Program-made: the position numbers and the translations under genes
Shown: positions 43,559-53,307 of the stretch, in pieces
Position numbering within the stretch: position 1 is the stretch's first letter
Layout: each line of letters opens with the position of its first letter
Origin: a virus
IMG/VR virus record: IMGVR_UViG_3300008113_000183
Span: 1 to 64,000 of that record
Direction: 5' to 3' (one strand)
DNA: 64,000 nucleotides
The notes under the pieces: generated by a model
What the model was told of the DNA's origin: nothing
Database searches by the model: none
The model's input: the letters and a program-made list of their open reading frames with translations, nothing else

Positions 43559-46500
43559 CTAAAAAATATTTATCGCTGATGATAAGTTAACGGAGTTAGA
43601 ACCATAAGGGTTTCTATTTTCTCTTACGCTTCCAGAAACACCCATCCTTGACATCATGGCCCTAAGTTGGGAACCAACATTTTCTGGAGAGTTATTTTCA
43701 AAAAATGATGGATAAGATGGATTGGTTAAATTAGCTTCTTTTACCTGTTGTGGATAGTAACCCATTTGAGACATTTCTAGACCCATGCTTTGGCCCATCT
43801 TTATCTTAACATGTTCTAGATTAGTATTTGCATGCCATCCTTCCCAGCTTTGATCTGGCAATTCGTGCCTTGAGAAATATTCAGCTAGCTCAGGTCTTTC
43901 TTCTACTTTCATTCCCCAAGCTGCTTGATATATTCTTCTTTCTAATCTTCCAGAAGTAGAAAGAATTCTTTCCCTTTCTTCTTCTGGGGCATTAATCATT
44001 GCCTTAAAATGTTCTCTTTTTCTTTTTGGAATTGCTAAAGACAAATTATCCACTGAGCCACCGTAAATGTCAGCTCCGTACATTGTTCTCTTCGCTGCTG
44101 AAGTAAAGCTTGCTGCTGCTGCTGCATCACCCCTTGCTTTTGCCTCAGCTGCTAAACTTGTATTTTTAACATATCCAAGAATATCTACATACTCTTCAAG
44201 AGCAAGTTCTTTGACTCTTTTTTTAGGCATTTGCCTTTCGCCGGTCACTAGTTCGTGTATATTTCCTTTAATCGAAGAAACTAAACCAGCTGTACCAAAT
44301 ATTAAAGAGCTGACGGTTTTTGCAGTTGCGGTTCTACCAAAAAAAGATCCAGCTGCTGCTGTAGCAAGTGTTGCTGTAATTGGATCTCTTTGAGATGCTT
44401 TATTCATCATTGGTTGAATATAGCTCTCGTATGGTCTTTGCCACTCTGGGAAGGTAGAACCATAAACGTTTCTTCTTTCCCAGTCTTCAGTGGCGGTTCT
44501 TCTATTTAAAAATTTAGTATTAAAGAAAGTGTCTCTGTGTGCAATAAATTCTCCAGCCCTACTGAAAGCATGTAGTGTCGGATTCATTTCCATTTCTTCT
44601 GGAGATGTGCCCCTATACTTATAGGGGGTAAATTGATATTTTGTAGTAGTATCTTCTACTTGAGACCTAATATCTTGAACTTTTATTCTTTCTGCTGGAG
44701 AAAGATCGCCCATCTTAATTGTTCTATTTAAGGATCTAAATTCTTTTGAATATGGAGCAACATCTGCGAGTATGTCTAATTGATTAACTCTACCGTATCT
44801 TCCAGTTTCATCTCCGTATAAAGTATTTAGTCTTTCATATCCAGCTCCAGGGAGTCTAATTTCTCCCTCTTGAACCCTAGTAAATGGATCACCTGTTTTA
44901 AAATTAATAAAATAATCTGAGCCGGGCAAGAAGGGATATTGTTGACCCATTGTATTTCTAATGGGGTTTATGTAATTAACGTCATTTCTTTCTTTTGGTA
45001 TAAATCTTCTTACGATTTCAGAGACTTCTATATTACCCATTGACCCTTCGCCGGCCATGGGAACATCTCCAAGTCCACCAAGATTTAAGTCCCAAAATGC
45101 CCTAGTTGAACCATAACCTTTTGATGCTGACTGTAGGGCTGATACTTGTGGTGACATGTCTTGATTACCAAAGCCAAGACCTTCTCTTAATGAACCAAAA
45201 GCAAATCCGTAAATACCAGCTGTTTCCTGAAGCCTGTAGCCTAGCTCGCTAGCCTGAAAAGGAATTGACCCTGTTGAAATTGGAGCTCCAGCTGGAACAA
45301 CTGAAGGAGGAATTATTCCAGGAACTTTTGGTGGACCATATGTCAACCCGCCAGGCAGTGTTGCCGCTGAAGCTATTCTGTTTGGACCAGAAGCAGCTGC
45401 GGAAGAAAGTTGATTATTATACTGTCCAATTTGTCCTATAGTAGATCTGCTTGCAGTAGCCATTGGTCCAGCGTTTGCGGACATAGCATTGTTGTAACCA
45501 GAAAGCTGTCTTCCTGCTCCGTAATATCCGCCACTTGCAGAATTCAATGAAGCAATTGCCCCACCCGCGCCCATGACTGGAGATGCTTTACCTGAATCTA
45601 TTAGACCTTGAGCGTTGTATGCTCCAGAATCACCAGCTGGAACATAAGCAGCTAATCCTGCTGCAACTTCTTGTTCATGCATCCTCATTTGAGGTTTTAG
45701 TATTTTACCAACTGTTAAATTACCAAGTGCTGTAGCTGGACCAAATGGACCTGTAAAATATTCACCAGTTACAGGATATGGCCTATCATAATAATTTTCT
45801 CTTTCAAATCTATATGGGTCAAGTGGCCTTAATGGAGAAAAATCATAACCAAATGCTAATTTTTCTGCCGGCGAAGAATATGAATCTGATGTTAATCCAG
45901 TACCTTCTGCAAGCTTTCTGTAATAGGATGGCCTGTAGTATAAGACTTTGCCACCCTTAAACGGAGTTGTACCCAGTGGCCAGTATCTACCTTGTCTAAC
46001 TGCTACTTCACCGTTTAAAAGTTGATCTTTCTTTTCTTCATAAGACATTCCACCAGGAACTAAACCAGATCCAACAGACTGAGCTTCAACCGCAGCTCTT
46101 GCTAGTTTTGTTGTAAAGAATGGAGAATAAACTCTTTCTCCTCTTTGATCTTTTTCATTTACAGCGCCGCCGATAGTTCTATCAACTGCCATAAAGGTTG
46201 CGCCAGCAGCGGTGATTGGGAGAACTCTTTTACCAACCATGCCTCGCATATAAAGATCAAGCGGACCACCATATTGAGATTGATCTAGCTGCAGCCCAAA
46301 GGTGCCAAAGTACTTGTTTAGTCTTCCAAATATATGCGCAGTTGGTATTGAGCCAGTCGAGAAAGCTTCAGGGTTCTTATATGTCCCTATGCCAATTGCA
46401 CTCTTTACCGCTGCCATTGGATTTCTTGCAAAGACGGTTCCAAATGTGGGAAGCATAGTGTATTGTTGACCACTGCCCAGTGCATTTACTGAAAGATCAT

Positions 46501-49500
46501 TTATTTCATAAGGCGCAGTGCCAAATTTTCTATTTAAGGCTGGCAAAATTCTAGAAGCGGGTCTTCTAATGCTTGTGTTTACCATCGAGGTATTGCCCCT
46601 GGTAAATTCACCAAAAAGTTTTCTTACAGATTCACTATTATTTGCTGTTCCAATTACTTTATTTAAAGCGTCAATAGAGTTTTGAGTGACACTAGAAGCA
46701 CCCTTGTGTGTACTAAATGCACTAAAATTAAATAGAGTAGCAACACCGTAAGCTCTTGCTTCAACGGCTGCATCTATTCCTATCTTTCCTTCGGCTTGAA
46801 GTTGTCTTGTTACTTTTTCAATTTGAGTAAATATGTCGTCTGTAGCATTAACCGTTCTAGACGCTGCTGGCATTGCTTGCTGCAACATTTGGTTTCTTTG
46901 AGAAATATATCTAAATATTTCAGACCCAGCTTTATCTACATCAAACTGAGTTTCATCCATGTAACCTTGGAGTCTTGAGAACGACTTTGAAAGCCTAGTA
47001 GGATCAAAACCTGCCCTTCTAAGTTCTGCGTATGCTTGACTTTGCTCGTTAGATAAACTTCTTACTGCAGTTCTTACATCTTGAACAGTATTAATCTGAC
47101 TAGCTCTTACTCCAGATGTAGACTTAAATAAATTAGGAGAAGCTTCTTCAAGCTCCTTCATTACTCTTTGATTTATGTTAAAATTAAATATTCTTTTTCT
47201 AAAAGATTCTACTGCAGAAAGAACTTGAGACTGACTATATACTTGTTCTCCTGCTTCATCTACTACGGAAAGTCCATCTAACCTTAAAGATCTTTTACCC
47301 TTTAGCGTATTGTAGGATATAGTGTTGTTTTCGCTAGAAAGCAGCTCTGATAAAACCCTAGGATTTCTTATGTCAGATTGTCTATTTTTATACCTAGATG
47401 CAAGTCTAAGAAGAGAGTTTGGCTGCTCTGGATCTACGTCAAAAATTCGTTTAAATCTTCCAAACTTTTGACTTTGCCCCCCAAGAGTATCAACTCTTTC
47501 GCCCGTTAAGCCTGCTGCATTTCTTGCTTCTCTAGAAAATATCTCAGTACTTGCAGATGGTGCAGCTCGATAAAATCCTGGTAGTTTTGATGTACTTAGT
47601 CTTCCTGATTGATCAGAGGTAAAAGATCTAAGAGTGCCTTTTGTTCCTTTGACTCTATTTAATATAAGAAAATCTGGTCTTACTTCAGACTGAGGAACAA
47701 ATGGTTGAACTGACCTTGAAGATACATATTGTAATACTGGAGAATTTCTAATGTCTCGCAGTGATCTATTACCCATTAAATCTGCTGGATTGAATCCAAC
47801 AATTGGAACTCTAAAATCTGATGCAATAAAGTCTTTTGCTTTAGTAAGCATACTTGTAACTTTTGTAAAGTCAAGTATCTCGCCAGACCTTGTTTGGTAA
47901 ACTCCACCTATTGCGCTTCTGCCCATTGTTTGAGTTGCAGCACCCAGTCCGCCTGTTACTGGATCAAACGTTGCTTGAGTTGAAGCAAGCTGTCTAATAG
48001 ATGCTTGCTGTTCTTCTGGCATAAACTTAAATAGGCCTCTTTCAACTCCTTCGTCTACAAGAAGTGGCCTTAATCCAAGTATGTTTGTTGCGCCTCCACC
48101 AAGGAATCCAGTTGTTAACTTTCTTTGATTTAATAGAAAGTCTCTCATGTAACTAAAGTCAGTTGGATCAAAACCTTGACTCGTTAACTTTGACTCAAGA
48201 ACCGATTGAGTTATTCTTCTTCCATCTTTTTGAACAAGAGGTACGCCTAATGTTTGTGCAGTTTTTCTTTGTAAGAATGTTTGCTTGCTTTCAGATATAG
48301 GTCCAATAAAATCTAAATAACTTTGTTTTGATGGCTTTAAAGTATCTGAAGCTATATCTGGCATAGAGCCAGTTCTAAACTGGTTCCATCTGCTAGCTAT
48401 TTTTTCATGTAGAGACCTTCTAAATTCCTCAGATACAAAAAGTTGATCGACCTCCTCTATGGATTCTTTTAGAGCTTGTCCATTGCCAATTGCGGCTTTA
48501 AAATCTTTACCGCCTTTGACTCCTCTAAATCTTTCAAGAATATCATCAAAGAATTCATCTGTTTCTCCAGAGAATTGTTTTTTTCTACCTAAAGAAATTC
48601 TATTTGTTACCTCAGAAGCTTCTTTTCTAGAAGGAAGTTGATTTATTTTTATTTGTGCAACAAAGCCGTCTGCAGCTTTTTGTTCTATGCCTTTTGCATT
48701 TACGAGATGTCTTGCTAGCTGATCTTTATATTCATCTTGAAGAGATCTTTGATAAAATTCACTACCCTTAAATCTGTCAGTACTTGGTCCACCAGCTCCT
48801 AGTCTATAAAAATCTTGACTTAATCTAGTCAGCTTACTGGAGTGCTGAGATTGAACAGCATTAATTGCCTTTGTTAAGACCTCATCAGCAGAAGTTCCAT
48901 TTAGACCTCTTAGCTTTAGCCTGCTTGCATTTTCGCTTAACGCGGTTGTGAATGCATCGTCTGTTGAGTATCCAAACTTTTGAGTAAGCCTACCTAATGC
49001 TTGCTCTCTTGTTAACTTTCCTGAAACAACGTCGTGGGCAACTCCGAGAGATTTAAACTGATTTTTTCCTGCCGCAATACCTATACCAGCACCCTTAAAT
49101 GTTGGAAGTACATCTAGTATGCCTATTCCATCTTCGGTACTGCCAGTAAAGAATCCTCTGGCTCTAGCTGTCATCACCTTGAGTCTCTTAGACCTATCGG
49201 CATTAGCCATATCTTCTACGGCCTGCTTAGAACCGTGCCTAGCTGCCCTTAAAGCCTGTACAAATTCAGGTTGAGAATTACCGGCCTCAGACACTCCTGC
49301 GGCAAATGCTCCGCTTGTTTGGGATGACATCTTAAGGACTTTGTTTGTCATCCCAGCTATGTCTTGGCCAACTTCAGCCAGAAGAGATCTAATATCTATT
49401 GCTGCGTTTGCAGCTTTTCTTTGCACTGGCGAAAGAGCCCTTAGGTCGTTCATTGAGCCAGCTAATGTCGTTAGAGAGCTTCTTCCAGCTGCGCCAGCTG

Positions 49501-50251
49501 CGCCAACTGCCTCAAACGGCAGTACCATAGTTGCCACGTTTAACGTTGACTGCTTTACGAAATCTGAGATTACGTCTGCTGGATTATACCAATTTAATCT
49601 TTTCTTTTCTTGATTTTGACCAAACAATGGCTCGGTAACAGCTCTTTGAGTAACATATAAGGCTGGAAGCTCGTATGGCATTCTCCTTGCAGCTCTTACA
49701 AGTCTTACTTGAAGCTCGTCTCGCATTGTCCATGCTTCTGCGGATTCCGATGTGATGCCTCTTGCGGAACTCCTTGCCCCTTCTTGACTAAGAGGTCTAA
49801 AAAATTTCCTTCTGCCTAAAGTCGGATTATATCCAGTTGTAAGCTTTCCGTCTACTTCATAAACGGCTTTAAGATACGGATCGTCTACCCCATCAATGCT
49901 TCTGTGCATTGCGCTAAGATTGTCTAACTCTTTTCTAATCTCAGTTATACTTCTAATTGCCCTTGTAGAAAGAGCATCAGTTCTTCCAGCTGACATTGCA
50001 GCATCTGAAGATTTTTGTAGAGACTGACCAAGTTTAAGGCCACCAGATTTTGTAAATCTCGATGCAAGAGTTGTAACAAGCATTGCTGTTCCAGCAGATG
50101 CAAAAAAACGCATCATGGGATGAGCATCTAAAGCCTTTGCTACATAGCCAGAATTAGGACTAGGAGTTTCTGTTTCACCCTCTCTAGAGGGCATGTCTCT
50201 AGAGGAGACTCCATGCCCTAAATTATGTATAGGTCCCTTATCCCTAAACAT
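43559..50251 (-). CDS. tape-measure-like protein, 2230 aa
   Basis: A strong ribosome site (AGGAGGATAAATG) precedes ATG 50251. The protein is long, Arg/Ser/Ala/Gly-rich and mostly helical in the first ~1200 residues. It has short hydrophobic patches near 46-62 (MRFFASAGTAMLVTTLA), ~1350 (LPITAAGATFMAV) and ~1960 (TATLATAAAGSFFG). It directly follows the two tail-assembly-chaperone-like genes, the classical place of the tape measure gene. Tyr/Pro/Gly-rich stretches at 1400-1900 (RPLDPYRFERENYYDRPYP) are unusual for a plain tape measure and suggest an extra structured part. No catalytic motif was recognised. Confidence 0.65.
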   Translation of the reverse strand: MFRDKGPIHNLGHGVSSRDMPSREGETETPSPNSGYVAKALDAHPMMRFFASAGTAMLVTTLASRFTKSGGLKLGQSLQKSSDAAMSAGRTDALSTRAIRSITEIRKELDNLSAMHRSIDGVDDPYLKAVYEVDGKLTTGYNPTLGRRKFFRPLSQEGARSSARGITSESAEAWTMRDELQVRLVRAARRMPYELPALYVTQRAVTEPLFGQNQEKKRLNWYNPADVISDFVKQSTLNVATMVLPFEAVGAAGAAGRSSLTTLAGSMNDLRALSPVQRKAANAAIDIRSLLAEVGQDIAGMTNKVLKMSSQTSGAFAAGVSEAGNSQPEFVQALRAARHGSKQAVEDMANADRSKRLKVMTARARGFFTGSTEDGIGILDVLPTFKGAGIGIAAGKNQFKSLGVAHDVVSGKLTREQALGRLTQKFGYSTDDAFTTALSENASRLKLRGLNGTSADEVLTKAINAVQSQHSSKLTRLSQDFYRLGAGGPSTDRFKGSEFYQRSLQDEYKDQLARHLVNAKGIEQKAADGFVAQIKINQLPSRKEASEVTNRISLGRKKQFSGETDEFFDDILERFRGVKGGKDFKAAIGNGQALKESIEEVDQLFVSEEFRRSLHEKIASRWNQFRTGSMPDIASDTLKPSKQSYLDFIGPISESKQTFLQRKTAQTLGVPLVQKDGRRITQSVLESKLTSQGFDPTDFSYMRDFLLNQRKLTTGFLGGGATNILGLRPLLVDEGVERGLFKFMPEEQQASIRQLASTQATFDPVTGGLGAATQTMGRSAIGGVYQTRSGEILDFTKVTSMLTKAKDFIASDFRVPIVGFNPADLMGNRSLRDIRNSPVLQYVSSRSVQPFVPQSEVRPDFLILNRVKGTKGTLRSFTSDQSGRLSTSKLPGFYRAAPSASTEIFSREARNAAGLTGERVDTLGGQSQKFGRFKRIFDVDPEQPNSLLRLASRYKNRQSDIRNPRVLSELLSSENNTISYNTLKGKRSLRLDGLSVVDEAGEQVYSQSQVLSAVESFRKRIFNFNINQRVMKELEEASPNLFKSTSGVRASQINTVQDVRTAVRSLSNEQSQAYAELRRAGFDPTRLSKSFSRLQGYMDETQFDVDKAGSEIFRYISQRNQMLQQAMPAASRTVNATDDIFTQIEKVTRQLQAEGKIGIDAAVEARAYGVATLFNFSAFSTHKGASSVTQNSIDALNKVIGTANNSESVRKLFGEFTRGNTSMVNTSIRRPASRILPALNRKFGTAPYEINDLSVNALGSGQQYTMLPTFGTVFARNPMAAVKSAIGIGTYKNPEAFSTGSIPTAHIFGRLNKYFGTFGLQLDQSQYGGPLDLYMRGMVGKRVLPITAAGATFMAVDRTIGGAVNEKDQRGERVYSPFFTTKLARAAVEAQSVGSGLVPGGMSYEEKKDQLLNGEVAVRQGRYWPLGTTPFKGGKVLYYRPSYYRKLAEGTGLTSDSYSSPAEKLAFGYDFSPLRPLDPYRFERENYYDRPYPVTGEYFTGPFGPATALGNLTVGKILKPQMRMHEQEVAAGLAAYVPAGDSGAYNAQGLIDSGKASPVMGAGGAIASLNSASGGYYGAGRQLSGYNNAMSANAGPMATASRSTIGQIGQYNNQLSSAAASGPNRIASAATLPGGLTYGPPKVPGIIPPSVVPAGAPISTGSIPFQASELGYRLQETAGIYGFAFGSLREGLGFGNQDMSPQVSALQSASKGYGSTRAFWDLNLGGLGDVPMAGEGSMGNIEVSEIVRRFIPKERNDVNYINPIRNTMGQQYPFLPGSDYFINFKTGDPFTRVQEGEIRLPGAGYERLNTLYGDETGRYGRVNQLDILADVAPYSKEFRSLNRTIKMGDLSPAERIKVQDIRSQVEDTTTKYQFTPYKYRGTSPEEMEMNPTLHAFSRAGEFIAHRDTFFNTKFLNRRTATEDWERRNVYGSTFPEWQRPYESYIQPMMNKASQRDPITATLATAAAGSFFGRTATAKTVSSLIFGTAGLVSSIKGNIHELVTGERQMPKKRVKELALEEYVDILGYVKNTSLAAEAKARGDAAAAASFTSAAKRTMYGADIYGGSVDNLSLAIPKRKREHFKAMINAPEEERERILSTSGRLERRIYQAAWGMKVEERPELAEYFSRHELPDQSWEGWHANTNLEHVKIKMGQSMGLEMSQMGYYPQQVKEANLTNPSYPSFFENNSPENVGSQLRAMMSRMGVSGSVRENRNPYGSNSVNLSSAINIF

Positions 50252-50264
50252 TTATCCTCCTAAG

Positions 50265-50891
50265 TTACATGCCATTCCAAAGTTTTCTGGCAACAGGGTC
50301 TTCATATGCGGCTTCGCCTTGTTTTCTAGAAGCATTGTAGTTTGTGGCTTTTATTCTTTCTTTTTCAGCTTCTTCTTCTGGATCAATTAATTCTAGTCTA
50401 ATATTTGTTGATTCAAGTCCATTAATGTTTTGTTTTACTTCTATAATTTTTTCAGCTAAAGCTACTCTTTCAGCTAACTGAGAAAAAGTCATATTATCCA
50501 AATCTTCTGGTGAGTATGTGTTTATAGTAGCCAAAACAAAAGCTTTCATTAAACTTCTAACTTCACTAGCTATTTCTCTTTTTGAATCAAGTATTCTTTT
50601 TGCTACTTTAGCAGATTGAAAGCCCGAAGCATCGAGAACCTCTTGAGCTATAGATGAAACCATTCCAGCTGGAATTCTGTAAATATCAAAACCTTCTGGG
50701 TAAACAATTGTTTTTTTTAATATTTCATCTTCTGCGTCTGCGGAAGAATAACCTTGAGACTGACCCACTAAAGATATTTGATCAAACTCAGAAAAAGTTA
50801 ACTCTCTAAATAACAAATCAGTCCCCTTTACATTAACTGCGTAAAGGGGACCGTATTGCTGTTTAAGTTCTAGGAGAACTTCATTATCCAT
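50265..50891 (-). CDS. tail-assembly-chaperone-like protein, 208 aa
   Basis: The segment IAQEVLDASGFQSAKVAKR (~84-102) matches LLSQEILEASGFVALEVR of the upstream gene, so the two are paralogs. Both resemble small acidic tail chaperones encoded before the tape measure. The C-terminal ~60 residues are charged (DPEEEAEKERIKATNYNASR). No good ribosome site lies near ATG 50891, since the nearest purine-rich stretch is about 17 bases away. It is in the same frame as the upstream gene, separated by one TAA and one sense codon (see findings). Confidence 0.65.
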   Translation of the reverse strand: MDNEVLLELKQQYGPLYAVNVKGTDLLFRELTFSEFDQISLVGQSQGYSSADAEDEILKKTIVYPEGFDIYRIPAGMVSSIAQEVLDASGFQSAKVAKRILDSKREIASEVRSLMKAFVLATINTYSPEDLDNMTFSQLAERVALAEKIIEVKQNINGLESTNIRLELIDPEEEAEKERIKATNYNASRKQGEAAYEDPVARKLWNGM

Positions 50892-50894
50892 AAA

Positions 50895-51398
50895 TTATAA
50901 CTGACGGACCTCTAGGGCAACAAAGCCAGAAGCTTCTAGGATCTCTTGAGAGAGGAGCGATGGCAGACCAGCCATTTCATTGGAAAGAGCAATCTTGTCA
51001 TATGCTGGGAACAGTAAGCAAATCTCTGTAATTGCTTCTTCGTTCCAAAGGTTGGCTTCAGCAGTTGACATCTGACCAGCTTGAACAAGTTGTTCCATTT
51101 TCTTTACAAGCTGCTTGTATTCGTTTCTATTAAGAGTTCTCCAAACAATGTGCTTATCAAATGTAATGGATGTAACATAAACATCTCCAAACATTGATTT
51201 CCATTGTTTAATTTGACCAGCTGTTGGACCGCCGTCCCAAATTTGCTCATTATCATCAAGGTCTTCAACCGTCATACCTTGTTGATCATCAAAATCTGGC
51301 TCTTCATCTTCTAATGAAAGAACCTGATATTCATCTACTCCAAGTTCTTCTTTTGTAATTTCATCAGTAGTTACTACTACCTTCTTTTCACTTGACAT
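50895..51398 (-). CDS. tail-assembly-chaperone-like protein, 167 aa
   Basis: The start ATG 51398 has a strong ribosome site (AAAAGGAGAAAAAAATG) and its own promoter upstream. The N-terminus is very acidic (residues 1-55, e.g. SLEDEEPDFDDQQG). A helical core follows (RTLNRNEYKQLVKKMEQLV) and it ends in SQEILEASGFVALEVRQL. Position just before a 2230-residue tape-measure-like gene, small size and a paralogous partner downstream match the chaperone pair usual in tailed phages. The usual frameshifted long form is not evident here. Confidence 0.65.
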   Translation of the reverse strand: MSSEKKVVVTTDEITKEELGVDEYQVLSLEDEEPDFDDQQGMTVEDLDDNEQIWDGGPTAGQIKQWKSMFGDVYVTSITFDKHIVWRTLNRNEYKQLVKKMEQLVQAGQMSTAEANLWNEEAITEICLLFPAYDKIALSNEMAGLPSLLSQEILEASGFVALEVRQL

Positions 51399-51433
51399 TT
51401 TTTTCTCCTTTTGCGCATTGGATTATTACGCTA

Positions 51434-51442
51434 ATTATATCA
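51434..51442 (-). promoter_or_regulatory. extended -10 promoter upstream of the chaperone genes
   Basis: On the minus strand the 67-base gap contains TGATATAAT, a perfect TGnTATAAT extended -10, about 36 bases before the ATG at 51398. No convincing -35 is present, which extended -10 promoters do not need. A T-rich stretch flanked by TTGTT and AACAA lies just upstream and could act as a weak terminator for the preceding gene. It would let the chaperone/tape-measure/hub block be transcribed independently of the sheath/tube block. Confidence 0.6.
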
Positions 51443-51465
51443 CATTTTTATTGTTAAAAAAACAA

Positions 51466-52500
51466 TTAAGCGATGTATTCGCCATTATTAAAGGTAACGC
51501 CTGTAGTAACCGTTTCGGTTGTAACAGGTTGAATCGTGTACTCTTTTTCAGTTTCATCTGGAACAGTTACGCGTTGACCAGTTGCGGCATTATCTCCGAC
51601 TTTTGCATCTGTAAAATACATATCTCTAGCTATAAATTGATAGTTCTCGACTAGTGGTTGACCACCACTTGTATAGGAAGTTGTCATGGACATTAAGTTA
51701 ATGTTCTGAAGAACTAATTTCATAGGAGATGATTTAGAAAGATCAGTTAAAGTTTTACGTTCATTATAGTCAGTTGACAAAATTCTATCTGAATTTAATT
51801 GTCTATTTATACTTGATGCAGAATCGTATGTAACTACTTTATTATTTGTTATTGCGACTTCTTCTGTCCCGTAAAAAACTACTAAATTAAATGGTGGATG
51901 GGCACTAAATATATTATGACCTGCCCCTTGGTTTTCTACTAGTGATCTAGCCATTGGATCGGAAGTAACTCTGTCTAATTCTGAATTAAGCCAATATTTT
52001 TGAATATTTATTTCATCGTCTTTTCTAGCCTGATCAGTTACGCTTCCTAGCGTACTCATAACGGCCGAAGAAGGGTTGGAGCTAGAGCTTTCCATTCTAA
52101 CTCTAGCAGCTTCCTCTAAAAGATCTGTCATTCTTCTTGGGTATCTAGAATATACGGAAAGTTCTCCGGTAATTAACCTAGTTCCCATCATCACCGCATC
52201 ATAGTTATATGACCAAAATCCGTATAACGGTTGCTTTTCCTGTTTAATAACAAAAGCCATTGACGCAATATCCATCTCATATTTTTCATCAAAGAGACCA
52301 TCAATATAAACTTTTACATCTTCTCCAGAGAAAAAATAATCAAAATAACTATTAAATTTTTCGTCTGTCCTTGTTCCGCCCCATTCAAGATCTATTGCTT
52401 GATTTATGGGATCAAAGAAGTTGTCACCTTCTTTTAAGTTTCTTGGCATATATGCCGTAAACGGTCTATATGGAGCCCTATTGTATGATCTTTCTGACAT
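51466..52500 (-). CDS. third tail-tube-like protein, 344 aa
   Basis: Residues about 75-115 (EMDIASMAFVIKQEKQPLYG, MMGTRLITGELSVY) align by pattern with the two tube proteins upstream: a strand, RE/KQE-xxPxxx-G, then a basic residue followed by xxGSL-x-F/Y. This suggests a diverged tube fold. The start overlaps no gene and the stop lies 67 bases before the chaperone genes. It may be the tube initiator or terminator, or a tube-to-baseplate adaptor, because it is longer (344 versus 229 and 241) and has extra N- and C-terminal parts. The specific role is inference. Confidence 0.6.
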   Translation of the reverse strand: MSERSYNRAPYRPFTAYMPRNLKEGDNFFDPINQAIDLEWGGTRTDEKFNSYFDYFFSGEDVKVYIDGLFDEKYEMDIASMAFVIKQEKQPLYGFWSYNYDAVMMGTRLITGELSVYSRYPRRMTDLLEEAARVRMESSSSNPSSAVMSTLGSVTDQARKDDEINIQKYWLNSELDRVTSDPMARSLVENQGAGHNIFSAHPPFNLVVFYGTEEVAITNNKVVTYDSASSINRQLNSDRILSTDYNERKTLTDLSKSSPMKLVLQNINLMSMTTSYTSGGQPLVENYQFIARDMYFTDAKVGDNAATGQRVTVPDETEKEYTIQPVTTETVTTGVTFNNGEYIA

Positions 52501-53226
52501 TTAATTAGCTACCCTTGAATTGATAAAGTTCTTATATAATTCTACTCTATCACCAAAAAAGTTTGTTGATATATCTAAAGCTTGTTTTGCTAAATCATCT
52601 GGATTATTTGAATAAATATTTCTATCTTCTGCTGGATCCAAATGTATCAGTGGCTGCAGGCCTCTGGCCATATAAGTGTACGTTTGCTCGGTAATAAGGT
52701 CGTCAACTGACATGGTTTGACCTTCGTCAACTATAGTAACTCCATATATTTTCATCTTAGCAGCTAAACCATACTCGTTGAAAAATGTTAGAACAATATC
52801 AAAAGGGGGAAGCATATCTGCAAGCGGTGCATAATTTTTTTCAAGAAGTGCTTTTTTAAAAGCTTTAATTCTATAAAATGCGTATTCGTTAAAAACTGTA
52901 AATATTAAAGATCCAGCAATAGTTCTAGATCCTTTTACAAATCCCCTAGGATTAACGTGTCCCAAAGTTCTAACAGGAGTATTCTCTCTGTGTGCAGAAT
53001 AAGATATTGTCTGTAGCTCTCCTAGTTCGATGAAGTCTCCATCGTCGCTTGAAGTTTGGTCTCCTATTCTAGGTAAAACCATTGTTGCCTGGATGTCCAC
53101 GCCAGCAAAAGACATGTTTGAAAATGGATCTGGAAGACCCTTTTCTCTTCTAACCGACTCAACTTGATTGGCATAGTCGACTACTTTTCTTTGTTCTATT
53201 TTAAGTTTTTCAATATCTTTGTACAT
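52501..53226 (-). CDS. tail tube-like protein 2, 241 aa
   Basis: A clear paralog of the 229-residue tube protein just upstream. ENTPVRTLGHVNPRGF, then SRTIAGSLIFTVF, LPPFDIVLTFFNEYG and TYTYMARGLQPLIHLDP correspond to KAPIYTMGSPNPRSF, KRGIAGSLIFTVF, IPPFDITITFVNEYG and TMTYVAREIGPMYTI. A GGAG ribosome site precedes ATG 53226. It lies downstream of a strong terminator, so it should be made in smaller amounts than the first tube protein. That fits a minor tube ring or a hub-proximal variant. Confidence 0.7.
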   Translation of the reverse strand: MYKDIEKLKIEQRKVVDYANQVESVRREKGLPDPFSNMSFAGVDIQATMVLPRIGDQTSSDDGDFIELGELQTISYSAHRENTPVRTLGHVNPRGFVKGSRTIAGSLIFTVFNEYAFYRIKAFKKALLEKNYAPLADMLPPFDIVLTFFNEYGLAAKMKIYGVTIVDEGQTMSVDDLITEQTYTYMARGLQPLIHLDPAEDRNIYSNNPDDLAKQALDISTNFFGDRVELYKNFINSRVAN

Positions 53227-53237
53227 TTTGCTCCGAT

Positions 53238-53281
53238 AAAAAATAAAGCGTGGAGGACAAACTAGTCACCCTCCACGCTTT
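53238..53281 (-). terminator. strong rho-independent terminator after the main tube gene
   Basis: On the minus strand AAAGCGTGGAGG pairs with CCTCCACGCTTT (53270-53281 with 53245-53256), a perfect 12-bp stem around a 13-base loop. It is followed by ATTTTTTATC. It stands between the first and second tube genes, so it would set high expression of the sheath and first tube protein and attenuate everything downstream. Confidence 0.9.
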
Positions 53282-53307
53282 AGATATTAAGACTTAACCT
53301 TAAGAAA

